NCBI GenBank assembly: GCA_016584305.1
Contig: JACEEZ010007257.1
Span: forward strand, 227,501 to 291,500
Length of the DNA: 64,000 nt
DNA from: Chionoecetes opilio
Taxonomy: Eukaryota > Arthropoda > Malacostraca > Decapoda > Majidae
Direction of reading: 5' to 3'
The translations under genes and the position numbers were made by a program. Below are positions 11,308 through 21,960 of the stretch, piece after piece (the first letter of the stretch is position 1; every line of letters begins with the position of its first letter). Below the pieces are notes generated by a model. It did not search any database. It was given only the letters and a program-made list of their open reading frames with translations, and was not told the DNA's origin.

Positions 11308-11824
11308 ATACGCGCCCCACCACTCCCAGGCTGGACAAAGGGGGATTTGGTTGACCCCCGTCAGGTCACCCCTAGCAAGCCGTGACCTGAAGGGTAATTA
11401 AGCATATGGCGCGGCCTGATCCTTAGGGGTAATTAGCCAGGTGTGTTGCCCCAACCTTGGGACCGCTACACTACCCTTTTTGTATCACACGGCGTCCCCT
11501 ACAGTACAACGTCTTTTTTGCTTGTTATGCATGTTTTATGTTTAATTAATGTGCAGTTGTTATTTTGTGTGCTATTTTCTCTTTCAGAATGCTTTTTCTA
11601 CAGAATAGGTAGTACAGTGTGGGTAATATTGACGCTGTGTGTTTGTTGTGTTTACTAAAGTTTATTTTAGCTTGAAAAACACATTTTTTTTTTTTTTTTT
11701 TTTTAATTGATGGTCCTGGAACCAAACCTATATTTTACCATTAGTTATGTGTTTCGTTTACGAGATTTCGCTTTACGAGTATGCCAGGTGGAACCTAACT
11801 GCTCGTATCTTCGGGACCTCCCTG

Positions 11825-12309
11825 TATGGTAAAAATCAGTATCCCACACAATAAGAAAAACTCCCTACAAGTGCAATTTTATTGCATAAACCAAACTAAT
11901 GCTATTGATTTTAGAGAAGTATATATTTATCAAATGGTATGAAGCAAATTGACGTAGTATAATTTGTGAGGCAGTTTATAGGACTTAACGTTTGCATTAA
12001 AAAACCCTAGATTTACAAAAAATATTAATTAAAAAAAATTGTTAGATCATGTAATTTTCAAACTCTGCTAAGACTATTACAGAATAATGTTGTTTCTCAT
12101 GTTTCAATCCCAGGGAAATCAGAACAGTATTTCAGAATTACGTGAATGCTCCCTTTAATAAGATATGAACAGAAGTTGGAGCAAGCTGACTACTGTAAAG
12201 CAGTTGGTTCACTTTTCTTACTTAAATCTTTTGGTACATGTTTATCCCAATTTTATGAGGAGCATAATATTTTAGGTCTGAGGGAATATATGTTGGTGAA
12301 GGAAAAATA
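11825..12309. other. AT-rich intronic or intergenic DNA, nothing recognised
   Basis: No exon, element end or RNA gene could be identified. If the SH3BP5 gene continues upstream, this lies in an intron. Confidence 0.4.
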
Positions 12310-12545
12310 AGATAAGTTTGGGTAGGTGTGGGTTGTTAGCCATGGTAGGCAATCCACCTAGGCCCTCTATTGAAAATTGGGTTGACTGTCAGGAAGAGCA
12401 TCCGAGGCACAAAACTCATGCAGTAAATTTAAATGATGAATGCCGACAATAGAATTGGAAGCGTATCATCGACCGTCTGACCTCATAAGACATTATGGGA
12501 AAATCTGACGTTAAGCAGAAAGATAATGATGATGAAGGAAAGATA
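12310..12545 (+). mobile_element. RTE-type LINE 3' end or derived SINE
   Basis: The stretch has the pattern 'tgtcaggaagagcatccgag', 'cacaaaactcatgc', then 'cattatgggaaaatctg' and a 'gatgatgaaggaaa' tail. This pattern is common at the 3' ends of RTE-type LINEs and the SINEs that use them. No coding part is attached. Confidence 0.5.
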
Positions 12546-12659
12546 AGGTGGTAGTTAAAAAAGAAAAATCTTATGTATTCACATGTTAAAGAATATATAA
12601 AAGTTGGCATGAGAGAACTACAGGACCATGACCATGACTACCTCTTTTTATGTTTGTAG

Positions 12660-12781
12660 CTCTACATCAAGCAGCCAAAGAGACTATAGCTCTTGCTGAA
12701 GAGAGATTTGTCAACAGCCGCCATGAGAACTGGCAGTTTGACTCAGCTTGGCAAGAGATGTTGAATCATGCAACCATGAAG
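12660..12781 (+). CDS. SH3BP5: SH3BP5 (Sab) internal exon a
   Basis: SH3BP5 is a coiled-coil guanine nucleotide exchange factor for RAB11; mammalian SAB also sits on mitochondria and binds JNK. This exon opens after the acceptor tgtttgtag and closes at aag|gtatgt. It begins with two bases of a split codon, then 40 codons. The peptide contains AAKETIALAEERF and FDSAWQEMLNHAT, which are hallmarks of the conserved N-terminal coiled-coil region of the family. Codon phase runs directly into the next exon. Upstream exons encoding the start were not seen and probably lie before the window or in unrecognised short exons. Confidence 0.92.
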
Positions 12782-12908
12782 GTATGTATGCACTGAGTAT
12801 GTAATTGGAAGATTTAACAACTTACGTAATTTATTTGATGTATATTGATGTTGAGTACATGCAAGGGAAGTGAATTAGATGACAGCTCACAAAATTTGGT
12901 ATTGATAG
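12782..12908 (+). other. Short SH3BP5 intron (127 bp)
   Basis: GT at 12782 and AG at 12907-12908 bound the intron. It is free of repeats, in sharp contrast with the next two introns. Confidence 0.88.
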
Positions 12909-13169
12909 GTGATGGAAGCAGAGGCCCAGAAGGCTGCCAGTGAACGAGAACACATGCGCCGTGCAGCAGTTTTCCAGGAGGCAGAACAGCGGGTGCAGCA
13001 GCTTCAACGTGGCCTCAAGTCATCAATCAATAAATCCTTGGCATATTTTGAGGAGAAAAATAGGGTTGAGGCACAGCTAGAAAGCCAGAAAGAGCGAGTA
13101 ATGCAGCTCCAAGAGGCCATAGCTGGCTCCAAGACATCTTATGCTCAGTCTCTCCGCCGACTGGAACAG
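12909..13169 (+). CDS. SH3BP5: SH3BP5 (Sab) internal exon b
   Basis: This exon is 87 codons in phase 0, from ag|GTGATGGAAGC to CAG|gtgatg. The peptide is almost wholly helical and charged: VMEAEAQKAASEREH, then QRVQQLQRGLKSSINKS, AYFEEKNRVEAQLE and SYAQSLRRLEQ. This corresponds to the central coiled-coil that forms the V-shaped RAB11-binding surface in the family. The INKS-x-x-YFE core is strongly conserved between animals. No frameshift or stop is present. The exon joins in phase to the one at 22851 across a 9.7-kb repeat-filled intron. Confidence 0.93.
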
Positions 13170-13309
13170 GTGATGTACCTTCCTACATTTTTCAACTTAG
13201 TAAGAAATTAGAAGTTCAGTAAACCAAAGAAGCAAATAAAACCTTCACAGTGCCCTCACTTATCCCTTATATATCTTATCATATCTTATCCCTCACTTAT
13301 CCCTCATCC

Positions 13310-13651
13310 TCATATATGTGTGTGTGTGTGCGCATGCTTGCGTTTTGTTTTGTTTTTTGCCTCAACTTCTTCAATGCCCAATGCTGCCAGATCCTCTTCA
13401 ACACACTGCCTCCATGTCTTCCTTGGCCTGCCCGGTGGACTCCGACCTAGAACTTGCCCTTTAACAGCCCTCCCCAATGCCTCACCACCTTCTCTCCTCT
13501 TAGTGTGCCCAAAGCACCTCAATCGCTTTACTCTCAGCACTGTACTCAGCTCCTTCAATTCATATTTTCTTGCATCCTCTTCACTGGACACTTCGTCTCT
13601 CCATGTGATCCCAGTCATACATCTCAACATTCTCAAATATAGGAACAGCAC
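13310..13651 (-). pseudogene. RTE-type LINE C-terminal fragment
   Basis: The minus frame encodes LRMLRCMTGITWRDEV, then VKRLRCFGHTKRREG and PPGRPRKTWRQCVEEDL. This is the characteristic C-terminus after the RT domain of RTE and related LINEs. Only about 110 residues remain; the tail on this strand is (CA)n. It is in the SH3BP5 intron, opposite to the gene, and abuts the 31-bp minisatellite. Confidence 0.8.
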
Positions 13652-14127
13652 TCAGCTTATTCAACAAATATAGGAACAGCACTCAGCTTATTCAACAAAT
13701 ATAGGAACATCACTCAGCTTATTCAACAAATATAGGAACAGCACTCAGCTTATTCAACAAATATAGGAACAGCACTCAGCTTATTCAACAAATATAGGAA
13801 CATCACTCAGCTTATTCAACAAATATAGGAACAGTACTCAGCTTATTCAACAAATATAGGAACATCACTCAGCTTATTCAACAAATATAGGAACATCACT
13901 CAGCTTATTCAACAAATATAGGAACATCACTCAGCTTATTCAACAAATATAGGAACAGTACTCAGCTTATTCAACAAATATAGGAACATCACTCAGCTTA
14001 TTCAACAAATATAGGAACATCACTCAGCTTATTCAACAAATATAGGAACATCACTCAGCTTATTCAACAAATATAGGAACAGCACTCGGCTTATTCAACA
14101 AGTATAGGAACATCACTCAGCTTATTC
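13634..14127. repeat. 31-bp minisatellite, about 16 copies
   Basis: The unit is 31 bp long, with core 'ataggaacagcactcagc' followed by 'ttattcaacaaat'. Units are nearly identical; most differences are at the 'cagcac/catcac/cagtac' positions. The first unit overlaps the end of the LINE fragment, suggesting the array grew from its 5' junction. Confidence 0.95.
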
Positions 14128-14573
14128 TGTTGATGACAACTGCTTGGAGGTATGCAAGATAGAATCTTTTCCATCTTCATGAGATCATTCAGCATTTTCT
14201 TGATAATGCCATATGGCCTTGTAATTTTGGACCTCAGTCTTTCCCTTGTCCTTAGTATTCCGGGTTTCTTTCTCTCTCCAGGAATATCATCTCGGTGTGA
14301 GGTGGAGAAGCCTTCAGCCATATCATGTATACAAGAGAAACAGATAGCTCATCAGCTTAGGATTCTTCAGGAAAGCATGTTATTTAGCAACAACCATTGT
14401 TTGGCAAGAGCAACTAGGTGGGACTAGTGGAAGACTAAAAATATATTCTCAGATTCACAGTCCTCACAGCTTTTAAGGATGTGACTATATTTATGAAGCT
14501 TGATGTCACCTTGTTTTGATAAAACAAAGTGCTAAAATAGTGAATGTAGGAATATGCATTCTAGTGATACACC
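14128..14573. other. Intronic DNA, nothing recognised
   Basis: Small open frames here (14152-14427 on the plus strand, 14091-14321 on the minus strand) match nothing I know. No repeats were recognised. Confidence 0.4.
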
Positions 14574-14944
14574 CAGGGGCGGATTGGCCATAGGGCACAC
14601 CGGGCTGTGTCCCGGTGGGCCGATGGGTCTAAGAGCCGCCGGGGCCTGGGGGCCAGACTTGAGAATGCTTGACGAACAAGTGTGTATCGGGGCGATATCC
14701 TGGTTATACTCTCGGTACGAAAACATATGTACAACATATTTTTAAGCATTTGTAAGAGAAAAGAGAGATCAGCTGTTTCTAGCATGGAGATATAATAATG
14801 TCACTCCAATGAATTCTAGCACATGCATAGGAGATCATTGAGACATAGCTTGGTCACCAAGCCCATTCGTTGGTACCTGTTCCAAACAAACTGTATTGTT
14901 TCATGGCACCACACGCCACAGATCTCCGTGTAATGTAATTATTC

Positions 14945-15960
14945 TTTTTCTACCTCACAAAGGACTGGCCAAGGGCAAAAAAAAAAAAAGAAGCAACAAA
15001 AAGCCCGTTTAGTTGTCAGTCCTTAAAATGAAGACAGTAAGAGAATATAGAAAAGGGGGTTGGGCCAATTTAGTAAGGGAGATGTGTTGTTACTCCTCTT
15101 GAAAAAAAATAAAGTCGTAGGAAGGTGGAAAAATAGAAATAGGAAGAGAATTCCAAAGTTATCAGTGAAGGAGATGAAAGAGTGAAGATACTGGTAAACT
15201 CTTGCATTAGGAAGATGGACAGAATAGGGATGAGAATGAATAGAAAGCCTTGTGGACCGAGGCTGTGGGAGAGGGAGAGGCATGCAGTTAGCAAGTTCAG
15301 AAGAGCAGTGAGCATGAAAATAACGGTAGAAGAGAGCAAGAGAAGCAACATTGCGGCGGTGATTTAAAGATTGAAGACAGTCAGTCAGAGTAGGGGAAGT
15401 GATGAGACGAAAAGCTTTTGATTCTACCCTGTTTAGGAGAGCTGTATGAGTGGATCCCTCCAAAAATGTGAGACATACTCCATACATGGGTGGATAAGGC
15501 CCCTATTCAGAGCAAGCAACTACAGGGGAGGGAGAAAAAAATGGCCGCAGACGCCACAGGACACCAAACTTCTTAGATGCTGTTTTGGCAAGAGATGAGA
15601 TGTGAGATTTCCAATTCAGGCTTTTAGTAAAAGATAGTCCTAGAATGTTAATTGTAGAAGAAGGAGACAGTTCAGTACCATTGAAGAAGAAATGATCGTT
15701 GTTTGGAAGGTTATGTCGAGTAGATAGGTGAAGAAATTGGGTTTTTGAGGCATTGAACAAAACAAGGTTTGCTTTGCCCCAATCAGAAATTATAGAAAGA
15801 TCAGAAGTTAGGCGCTCGGTGGCATCTCCCCGCGAGTCACATAGTTCCTGTTGAGTTGGATGTCTTTGAAAAATACAGAGTAGAATCATCAGCGAAGGAG
15901 TGGATAAGACGTTGAATTAGACTAAAAAGATAATTAATGAATAAAAGAAAGAGAGTGGGT
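14945..15960 (-). pseudogene. LINE-A copy A1, 3' segment
   Basis: LINE-A is my label for a jockey/CR1-group non-LTR retrotransposon present in at least four copies here. This segment holds the end of ORF2 (15889-15023). It includes ASKTQFLHLSTRHN, ILGLSFTKSLNWKSHISSLAKTASKK and, in a shifted continuation, NRVESKAFRLI, LNHRRNVASLALFYRYFHAHCSSEL. The 3' UTR with 'ggactggccaagggc' and an A-rich tail end near 14945. It breaks off at 15960, where the inner hAT element is inserted, and resumes at 19159. Confidence 0.85.
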
Positions 15961-16322
15961 CAGGGGCGGATTGGCCATAGAGCACACCGGGCTCTGTCCC
16001 GGTGTGCCGGAGCGTCTGAGGCCGGTCTGAGTCCCGGCCGGGCCGGCCCTCTGTATGGTACGGTTGTGAGAGAAGTTTATGCCCGGAGACCGTATACCTC
16101 GTCTGTCTTCACAGCCTGGTGTCTTCTCCCTCCCTCTCCCCTCTTCTAGCTATTGAATCTGAAGAAACATGACCGGGCCAGGGGCAGATTGGCCACAGGG
16201 AACACCGGGATGTGTCCCGGCGGGTCAATGGGTCTGAGGGCCGCCGGCGTCGGGCCCGGGGCCAGACTCAAGTACGCTTGACGAACAAGTGGCTATCGGG
16301 ATTATAGCCTGGTTATAGACTA

Positions 16323-16508
16323 TATAGTATATAAGATAAGATACTTTGATCCTATCTAGACACTTTGCAAGTACCAACTACAACAAGGTTATTGACTATA
16401 CTAAGCGACACCACGCCAGGACGAACTTGGTGGGCTCAAACCGCTGACCGAATGCAGGGACTCTGCACGCGAGCCCGCAGCTCTACCAACCGTACCACCC
16501 TGACGGGT
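16323..16508 (-). mobile_element. Second tRNA-derived SINE type
   Basis: On the minus strand the head reads 'ggttggtagagctgcggg' (A-box-like) and 'ggtttgagccc' (B-box-like), a tRNA-like polymerase III promoter. The flanking 12 bp 'ggttatagacta' occurs on both sides as a target duplication, and the outer hAT copy at about 14700 has the uninterrupted site. It differs from the SINE family at 33093 and 37499. Confidence 0.65.
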
Positions 16509-16764
16509 GGTTATAGACTACTCCTGGTACGAAATCATAGGTACAACATTTTATGAACCAATTTATATGAGAGAAAGAAAGAGAGATCAGCTGTTTCTAG
16601 CATGGAGGTATATAAATTCAATGAATTCTAGCGCATTTATAGGAGATCGTTGACGTTGAGACAGCTAACTTGGTCTCAAAACCCTCCTTTTGGCACCTGG
16701 TCCACAACAAACTGTACAGTTTCATGGCACCACGGGCCACATACCTCCGAGTAATGCAATTTTT

Positions 16765-19025
16765 TTTACACCACAAACGACTAGCCAAGGACAAAAATAA
16801 GCCCGCTTAGTTACCAGTCCTTGGTAACTAAGAAGGAATATAGAAAGGGGGGTGAGCCAATTTAGTTTGGGGGGTGTCTTGTTACTCCTCTCCTGAAAAA
16901 AAATTGTCGTAGGAAGGTGGAAGAAAAGAAACAGAAAGAGTGTTCAAGTCTTTAACAGTAAAGGTCATGGAAGAGTAAAGATACTTGTTAACTCTTGCAT
17001 TGGAAGATGGACAGAATAGGGATGAGTGAGTAGAACGTGTATGTGCTGCGAGGCCGCGGGAGAGGGGAAAGCATGGAGTTAGCAAGTTCAGATGAGCAGT
17101 GAGCATGAAAATAACGATAGAAGATAGCAAGAGAACCAACATTGCGACGGTGATTTAAAGATTGAAGACAGTCAGTCAGAAGAGGGGAGTTGATGAGACG
17201 AAAAGCTTTTGATTCTACCCTGTTTAGGAAAGCTGTATGAATGGATCCCCCTCAAACAATTGAGACATACTCCATACATGGGTGGATAAGGCCCCTGTAC
17301 AGAGCAAGCAACTGGGAGGGAGAACAAAATAAACGCAGACGCAAGAGGACACCTTACTTCTTGGAAGCTGTTTAAGCAAGAGACGAGATGTAAGATTTCC
17401 AGTTCAAATTTTTAGTAAAGAATAGTCCAAGAATGTTCATTGTAGCAGAAGAAGACAGTTGAGTGTCATTGAAGAAGAAGGGATAGTTGTCTGGTAGGTT
17501 TTGTCGAGTAAATAGGTGAGGAAATTGGGTTTTTGAGTCATTGAACAAAAGAAGCTAGGTTTGATTTGTCCCAAACAGAAATTATAAAAAGTTCAGAAGT
17601 TGGGCGCTCTGTGGCATCTCTCCGTGAATCACTTATTTCCTGTTGAGTTGGACGCCTAATGAACGACGTTGAAAAATGCAAGGTAAAATCATCAGCGAAG
17701 GAGTGGATAGGGTTAGACTTAGAAGATCATTAATGAATAATAGAAATAGTGATTGATAGGACAGAACCCTGAGAAACACCACTATTGATAGGCTTAGGAG
17801 AAGAACAATGTCCATCTACAGTAGCTGCAATAGAACGGTTTGAAAGGAAACTTAAGATGAAAGTACAGAGAGAAGGATAGAAACCGAATGAGGGTAGTTT
17901 GGAAATTAAAGATTTGTGCCAGACTCTATCAAAAGCTTTTGATATGTCAAGGGCAACAGCAAAAGTTTCACCGAATCCCCTAAAGGAGGATGACCAGGAT
18001 TCAGTTAGGAAAGCTAGAAGATTGCTAGTAGATCGCCCTCTACGGAAACTGTACTGACGATCAGATTGAAGATTGTGAGCAGATAGATGCTTAAAAATCA
18101 TTTTATTAAGTATAGATTAAAAAACTAGAAAAGCAGGAAGTCAAAGCTATAGGTTGGTAGTTAGAAGAATTAGAACGGTCACCGTTCTTAGGGACAGGTT
18201 GAATGTGAACAAACTTCCAGCAAAGGTGGAAGTAGAGACAAAGACGGAAAAGTTTGACCAGGCTGGGTGCAAGCACAGAAGCACAGCTTTTTTAGAACAA
18301 TGGGAAGGATTCCGTCAGGACCGTAAGCCTTCCAAGGATCTAGGCCAGAAAGGGCAAAGAAAACATTATTACGAAGGATCTTAATAACATTGTCAGAGGA
18401 CGGAGGAAAATGAGGAATTCATCAACAAGAGTGGAATATTTAGCAAGGGTTTGAGCACAAAGTTCAGCTTTAAAAATAGATGAGACAGTTATGGAGCCAT
18501 CCGGGAGAAGCATAGGAGCGAAATATGAAGAAGAAAAAATTGTTAGAGATGTTTTTAGCTAGATGCCAGAAATCACGAGATGAGTTTGATTCAGAAAATT
18601 TTGACATTTTCTATGAATAAATGTGTATTTGGTAAGTTGAAGAAAATATTTGGCATGATTATGGGCAGAAATATAAAGGGCATGAATTTCAGGAGATGGT
18701 TCGTTACTGTACCGTCTGTGAGCCACCTCTCTATCCTGTACTGCATGAGAACAAACAGAGTTAATCCAAAGTTGACAGGCTTTAGGATTAGAGAAAGTGT
18801 GTGGAATGTATGCCTCCATGCAGAGACAATGAACTCAGTAATGTGATCTGCACAAAGAGATGGGTCTCTGACATGGAGGCAATAATAATTACATGGAAAA
18901 TCAGAGTCTTAGGTCCTCTTACTTAGCTGAATTGAAATGCCAGTAGCACATCTGCTTATGTGGATCCCAGGGCAGCACCAGAGTGATACAACAGGTTACA
19001 GAGATAATATTGTGATCGGAGGAAC
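16765..19025 (-). pseudogene. LINE-A copy A2, inside the inner hAT element
   Basis: Starting from the 3' UTR near 16765, the minus strand encodes degraded ORF2. There is a C-terminal piece (17142-16882), the RT core at 18101-17730 with LTESWSSSFRGFGETFAVALDISKAFDRVWH, and an upstream piece (18819-18559) with INSVCSHAVQDREVAHRR. Many stops and frameshifts interrupt it. The FxxDD-type catalytic box is not intact. It ends in the same region as A1 ('attgtgatcggaggaaccc'), then runs into hAT right-end sequence. Confidence 0.82.
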
Positions 19026-19158
19026 CCAATGGAGAGAAAAGTTTGTTATAATTAATCTTTTATTCAGGGGTACTACATTTTTTTCATGACTGAAGTTTGT
19101 AAGATAGGGCCAGTAGCCGTCTGTCCCGGGCTGGTTTAGGGTGCCCAATCCGCCCCTG

Positions 19159-20621
19159 GAGTGGGTGATAGGGCAAAACCTTAAGGAACACCACTATTGA
19201 TAGACTTAGGAGAAGAACAATGACTGTCTATATGAAGTTATTGACCACCTATAAGGTGGTCAATGCGGAGTCTATTGGTGTCTTTAAAAGGAGTCTGGAT
19301 AAATTCATGGATGGGGAAGAGAGGTGAATATAGGTAGAGTTAGGTAACAGGAACTACCTCGTGTAGGTCTCACGGCCTCTTGTAGCTTCCTTACTTTCTT
19401 ATGTTCTTATGTTCTTATGTCTACAGTAGCTGCTACAGAACGGTTAGAAAGGAAACTTTAGATGAAGGTACTGAGAGAAGGATAGAAACTGAATGAGGGT
19501 AGTTTAGAAATTAAAGATATGTGCCAGACTCTATCAAAAGCTTTTGATATGTCAAGGGCAACAGCTAAAGTTTTACCAAAACCCCTAAAGGAGGATGACC
19601 AAGATTCAGTTAGGAAAGCTAGAAGATCGCCAGTAAATCGCCCTATACGGAAACCGTACTGACGATCAGATAGAAGATAGTGAGCAGATAGATGCTTAAG
19701 AATCTTCTTATTATGTATAGATTCAAAAACTTTAGAAAGGCAGAAAGTCAAAGCTATAGGACGGTAGTTTGAAGGATTAGAACGGTAACCCTTCTTAGGG
19801 ACAGGTTGGATGTGAGCAAACTTCCAGCAAGAAGGAAAGGTGGAAGTAGATAGACAAAGACGGAAAAGTTTGACCAGGCAGGGTGCAAGCACAGAAGCAC
19901 AGTTTTTGAGAACAATAGTAGGGACTCCGTCAGGACCGTAAGCCTTCCGAGGATCTAGGCCAGAAAGGGCAAAGAAAACATCATTATGAAGGATCTTAAT
20001 AACAGGCATAATATAGTCAGAGGCTGGATGAGAAGGAGGAACAAGCCCTTCATCAACCAGAGTAGAATTTTCAGCAAAGGTTTGAGCGAAGAGTTCAGCT
20101 TTAGAAATAGATGAGACAGCTGTGGAGCCATCTGGGTGAAACATAGGAGGGAAAGAGGAAGAAGAAAAATTGTTAGAGATGTTATTAAGTGGATGCCAGA
20201 AGTCACGAGAGGAGTTTGATTCAGAAAAAATTTGATATTTGCAATGAATGAAGGAGTTTTTGGTAAGTTGAGAAGATTTGGCATGATTACGGGCAGGAAT
20301 ATAAAGGGCATGAGTTTCAGGAGATGCATGGTTACGGTACCGTCTGTGAGCTGCCTCTTTATCTTGGACAGCATGGGAACAAACAGAGTTAAACCAAGGT
20401 TGACGGGCTTTAGGATTAGAGAAACTTTGTGGAATGTATGCCTCCATGCCAGAGACATGACCTCAGTTATGCACTCTTCACAAAGGGGATCTCTGATTTA
20501 GAGGCAAAAAGAATTCCATGGAAAATCTGAGTAGTGCTGCCTTAGGTCCTCCCATCTAGCCAAGTTGAAATGCCAGAGGCACCTCCGCTTAGGTGGGTCC
20601 CGGGGCAATTGGACAGGTTAA
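19159..20621 (-). pseudogene. LINE-A copy A1, middle segment with RT core
   Basis: This continues the A1 copy after the inner hAT insertion. The minus frame 20447-19458 is the longest LINE-A open stretch (329 codons). It encodes HPDGSTAVSSISKAELFAQTF, DPRKAYGPDGVP, CWKFAHIQPVPKKGYRSNPSNYRPIAL, SDRQYGFRIGR and LDISKAFDRVWH. These are successive reverse transcriptase motifs; the YADD-like active site would lie nearer the 3' end and is not intact. It is interrupted at 19231-19417 by a CR1 3' end and stops at the TTAA insertion at 20618-20621. Confidence 0.88.
19231..19417 (+). mobile_element. CR1-type LINE, 187-bp 3' end
   Basis: It matches the 3' end of the element at 24318-28714 ('ggataaattcatggatggg', 'aggaactacc', 'cggcctcttgtagcttcctta') and ends in (TTCTTATG)n, the short tandem tail of CR1-type LINEs. 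A 6-bp duplication TGTCTA flanks it (19225-19230, 19418-19423). The uninterrupted LINE-A site is seen at about 24170. Confidence 0.85.
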
Positions 20622-21687
20622 GGTGCCGTTCTGTGCCCCAGTTTAACATAGTACTTTTCAGGCTCCCAGTTTCATGTCTTTAAAGTAAAACATAATGTTT
20701 TGTATATGATTTTAAAGATCAATGTATTCTTTAAATTTTTGTCAGAGAGAAAAATGTAAATGTTCATTTTTTCCTTATTTAGATTTAGTGATGAAAATAT
20801 TTCCGAATTTTTTTTTTGAAAGAAAAAGTATATGTATGGAATTAAAAAAGTACAATTTCCTCTTGACAAAACTTAGAGAAATGGTTGAAAAAGATAACAC
20901 TTAGATTTAAAAAAAATCCCCTGAAAAATAAGTGTTCTGGGATTTTTTTTCTTCTAGCAAAGTATTATTTGTCAGAAATTAGCATTGAAAAAAATAACTC
21001 GCTTTACCTCATAACTTAGTAAGTATAAGTCCTAGGTGCATCAAAATTGGTACACTTCTTCTGAACCTAGGGTGCATCAAAATTGGTACACTTCTTCTGT
21101 ACCTAGGGTGCATCAAAATTGGTACACTTCTTCTGTACCTATTAAGTCATTTATATGTGAAAAAAATATTGTTCTATCTTTATAGTCATGGAAAATTAAG
21201 GATAAGATGTATATGGCCTTTACCGGTACAAAAATAGCCTTGGCGAGAGTCCCTTCAACTCCATGGCTGCTTTTCTTTGCTTCCCGTGCTCTTGAAATAC
21301 TTGCCAACCTCTTCTTGTATAATTCAGACCTCTTGCTTATCTCTTAACTGATGATAATATGTGTTAAATCCAAGCGAAAACACACAAAGGATGGAAGGTC
21401 TTTTGTGTAGCTGGTGATTGTTTACACACATTCTCTCTCTCAGGTGGAAAGTGCAAAAATTACTCTAAATCTATTCAAATCGCATTATGAAGATAAATTC
21501 CTGAGCATTTAAATGTCCAGCCATATGCACTCCGATCGGCTGGCCATTTAAACTGCTAAAGAGACCGATTTTGATGCGCTTAGGACTTTTTTCATGGCAG
21601 ACTTATCAAATTTAAAGTATGAATGAAAAGAAAATGTTAAAACACAAAATAATATTTTTTCAAGATATTTCACCTCAGAACGGCACC
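20622..21687. mobile_element. TTAA-site element, piggyBac-like, non-autonomous
   Basis: The ends GGTGCCGTTCTG and CAGAACGGCACC are perfect 12-bp inverted repeats flanked by TTAA (20618-20621 and 21688-21691). Removing the element and one TTAA rejoins LINE-A in register with copy A2 near 18990 ('caggttacagagataa..'). TTAA duplication is the hallmark of piggyBac transposons, but no transposase is encoded. A 36-bp direct repeat lies inside. Confidence 0.82.
21033..21140. repeat. 36-bp tandem repeat, 3 copies
   Basis: The unit 'gcatcaaaattggtacactt..cttctgtacctagggt' is repeated three times with one or two changes. It lies inside the TTAA element. Confidence 0.9.
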
Positions 21688-21960
21688 TTAAAGAGATAAA
21701 ATTGTGATCGGAGGAACCCAACAGAGATAATATATTTTCACAGAGTAAGCAGAAGGGTTAGAGGTTAGGAAAAGTTCAAGAATTTGGGGCGTGTCTTCAA
21801 GGCGGTCAGGAATATGGATAGGGTGCTCCGCCAGCTGCTCTAGGTCTTGGAGGATAGAAAAGTTGTTGGCTTGTTAACCAGGTTTGTCAGTGAAAGAAGA
21901 TGATAGCCAAAGCTGGTGGTGAACATTGAAATTGTGAAGTAATGACTAATGAATGATAAG
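21688..21960 (-). pseudogene. LINE-A copy A1, 5'-most segment
   Basis: The sequence from 'agagataaaattgtgatcggagg' continues LINE-A further 5' than any other copy in the window. Motifs are hard to place, but it should correspond to the endonuclease-RT linker. The junction back to hAT sequence is near 21960 and is not sharp. Confidence 0.5.

Larger units (their letters stand above)
8499..11824. mobile_element. Tigger/pogo-like MITE (family 2, ATACGAG words), interrupted
   Basis: The left end is CAGGGAGGTCCCGTTATACG and the right end, reverse complemented, CAGGGAGGTCCCGAAGATAC. TA lies on both sides (8497-8498 and 11825-11826). The word ATACGA is repeated near both ends. A 2656-bp hAT-like transposon sits inside at 8652-11307; without it the MITE is about 660 bp and has no coding capacity. 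Confidence 0.8.
15961..19158. mobile_element. Inner composite hAT element carrying a LINE
   Basis: It starts CAGGGGCGGATTGGCC and ends CCAATCCGCCCCTG. The 8-bp duplication GAGTGGGT is perfect at 15953-15960 and 19159-19166; removing the element restores the LINE-A sequence found at about 24100. A second, internal left end (CAGGGGCAGATTGGCC) starts at about 16179. From there the order repeats the outer element: hAT left part, LINE-A inserted at the same 'gtaatg.aatt' point, hAT right part. A SINE lies at about 16323-16508. Confidence 0.88.

Noticed and set aside
13634..14127. CRISPR array
   Set aside because: The 31-bp units abut with no unique spacers, and the DNA is eukaryotic.
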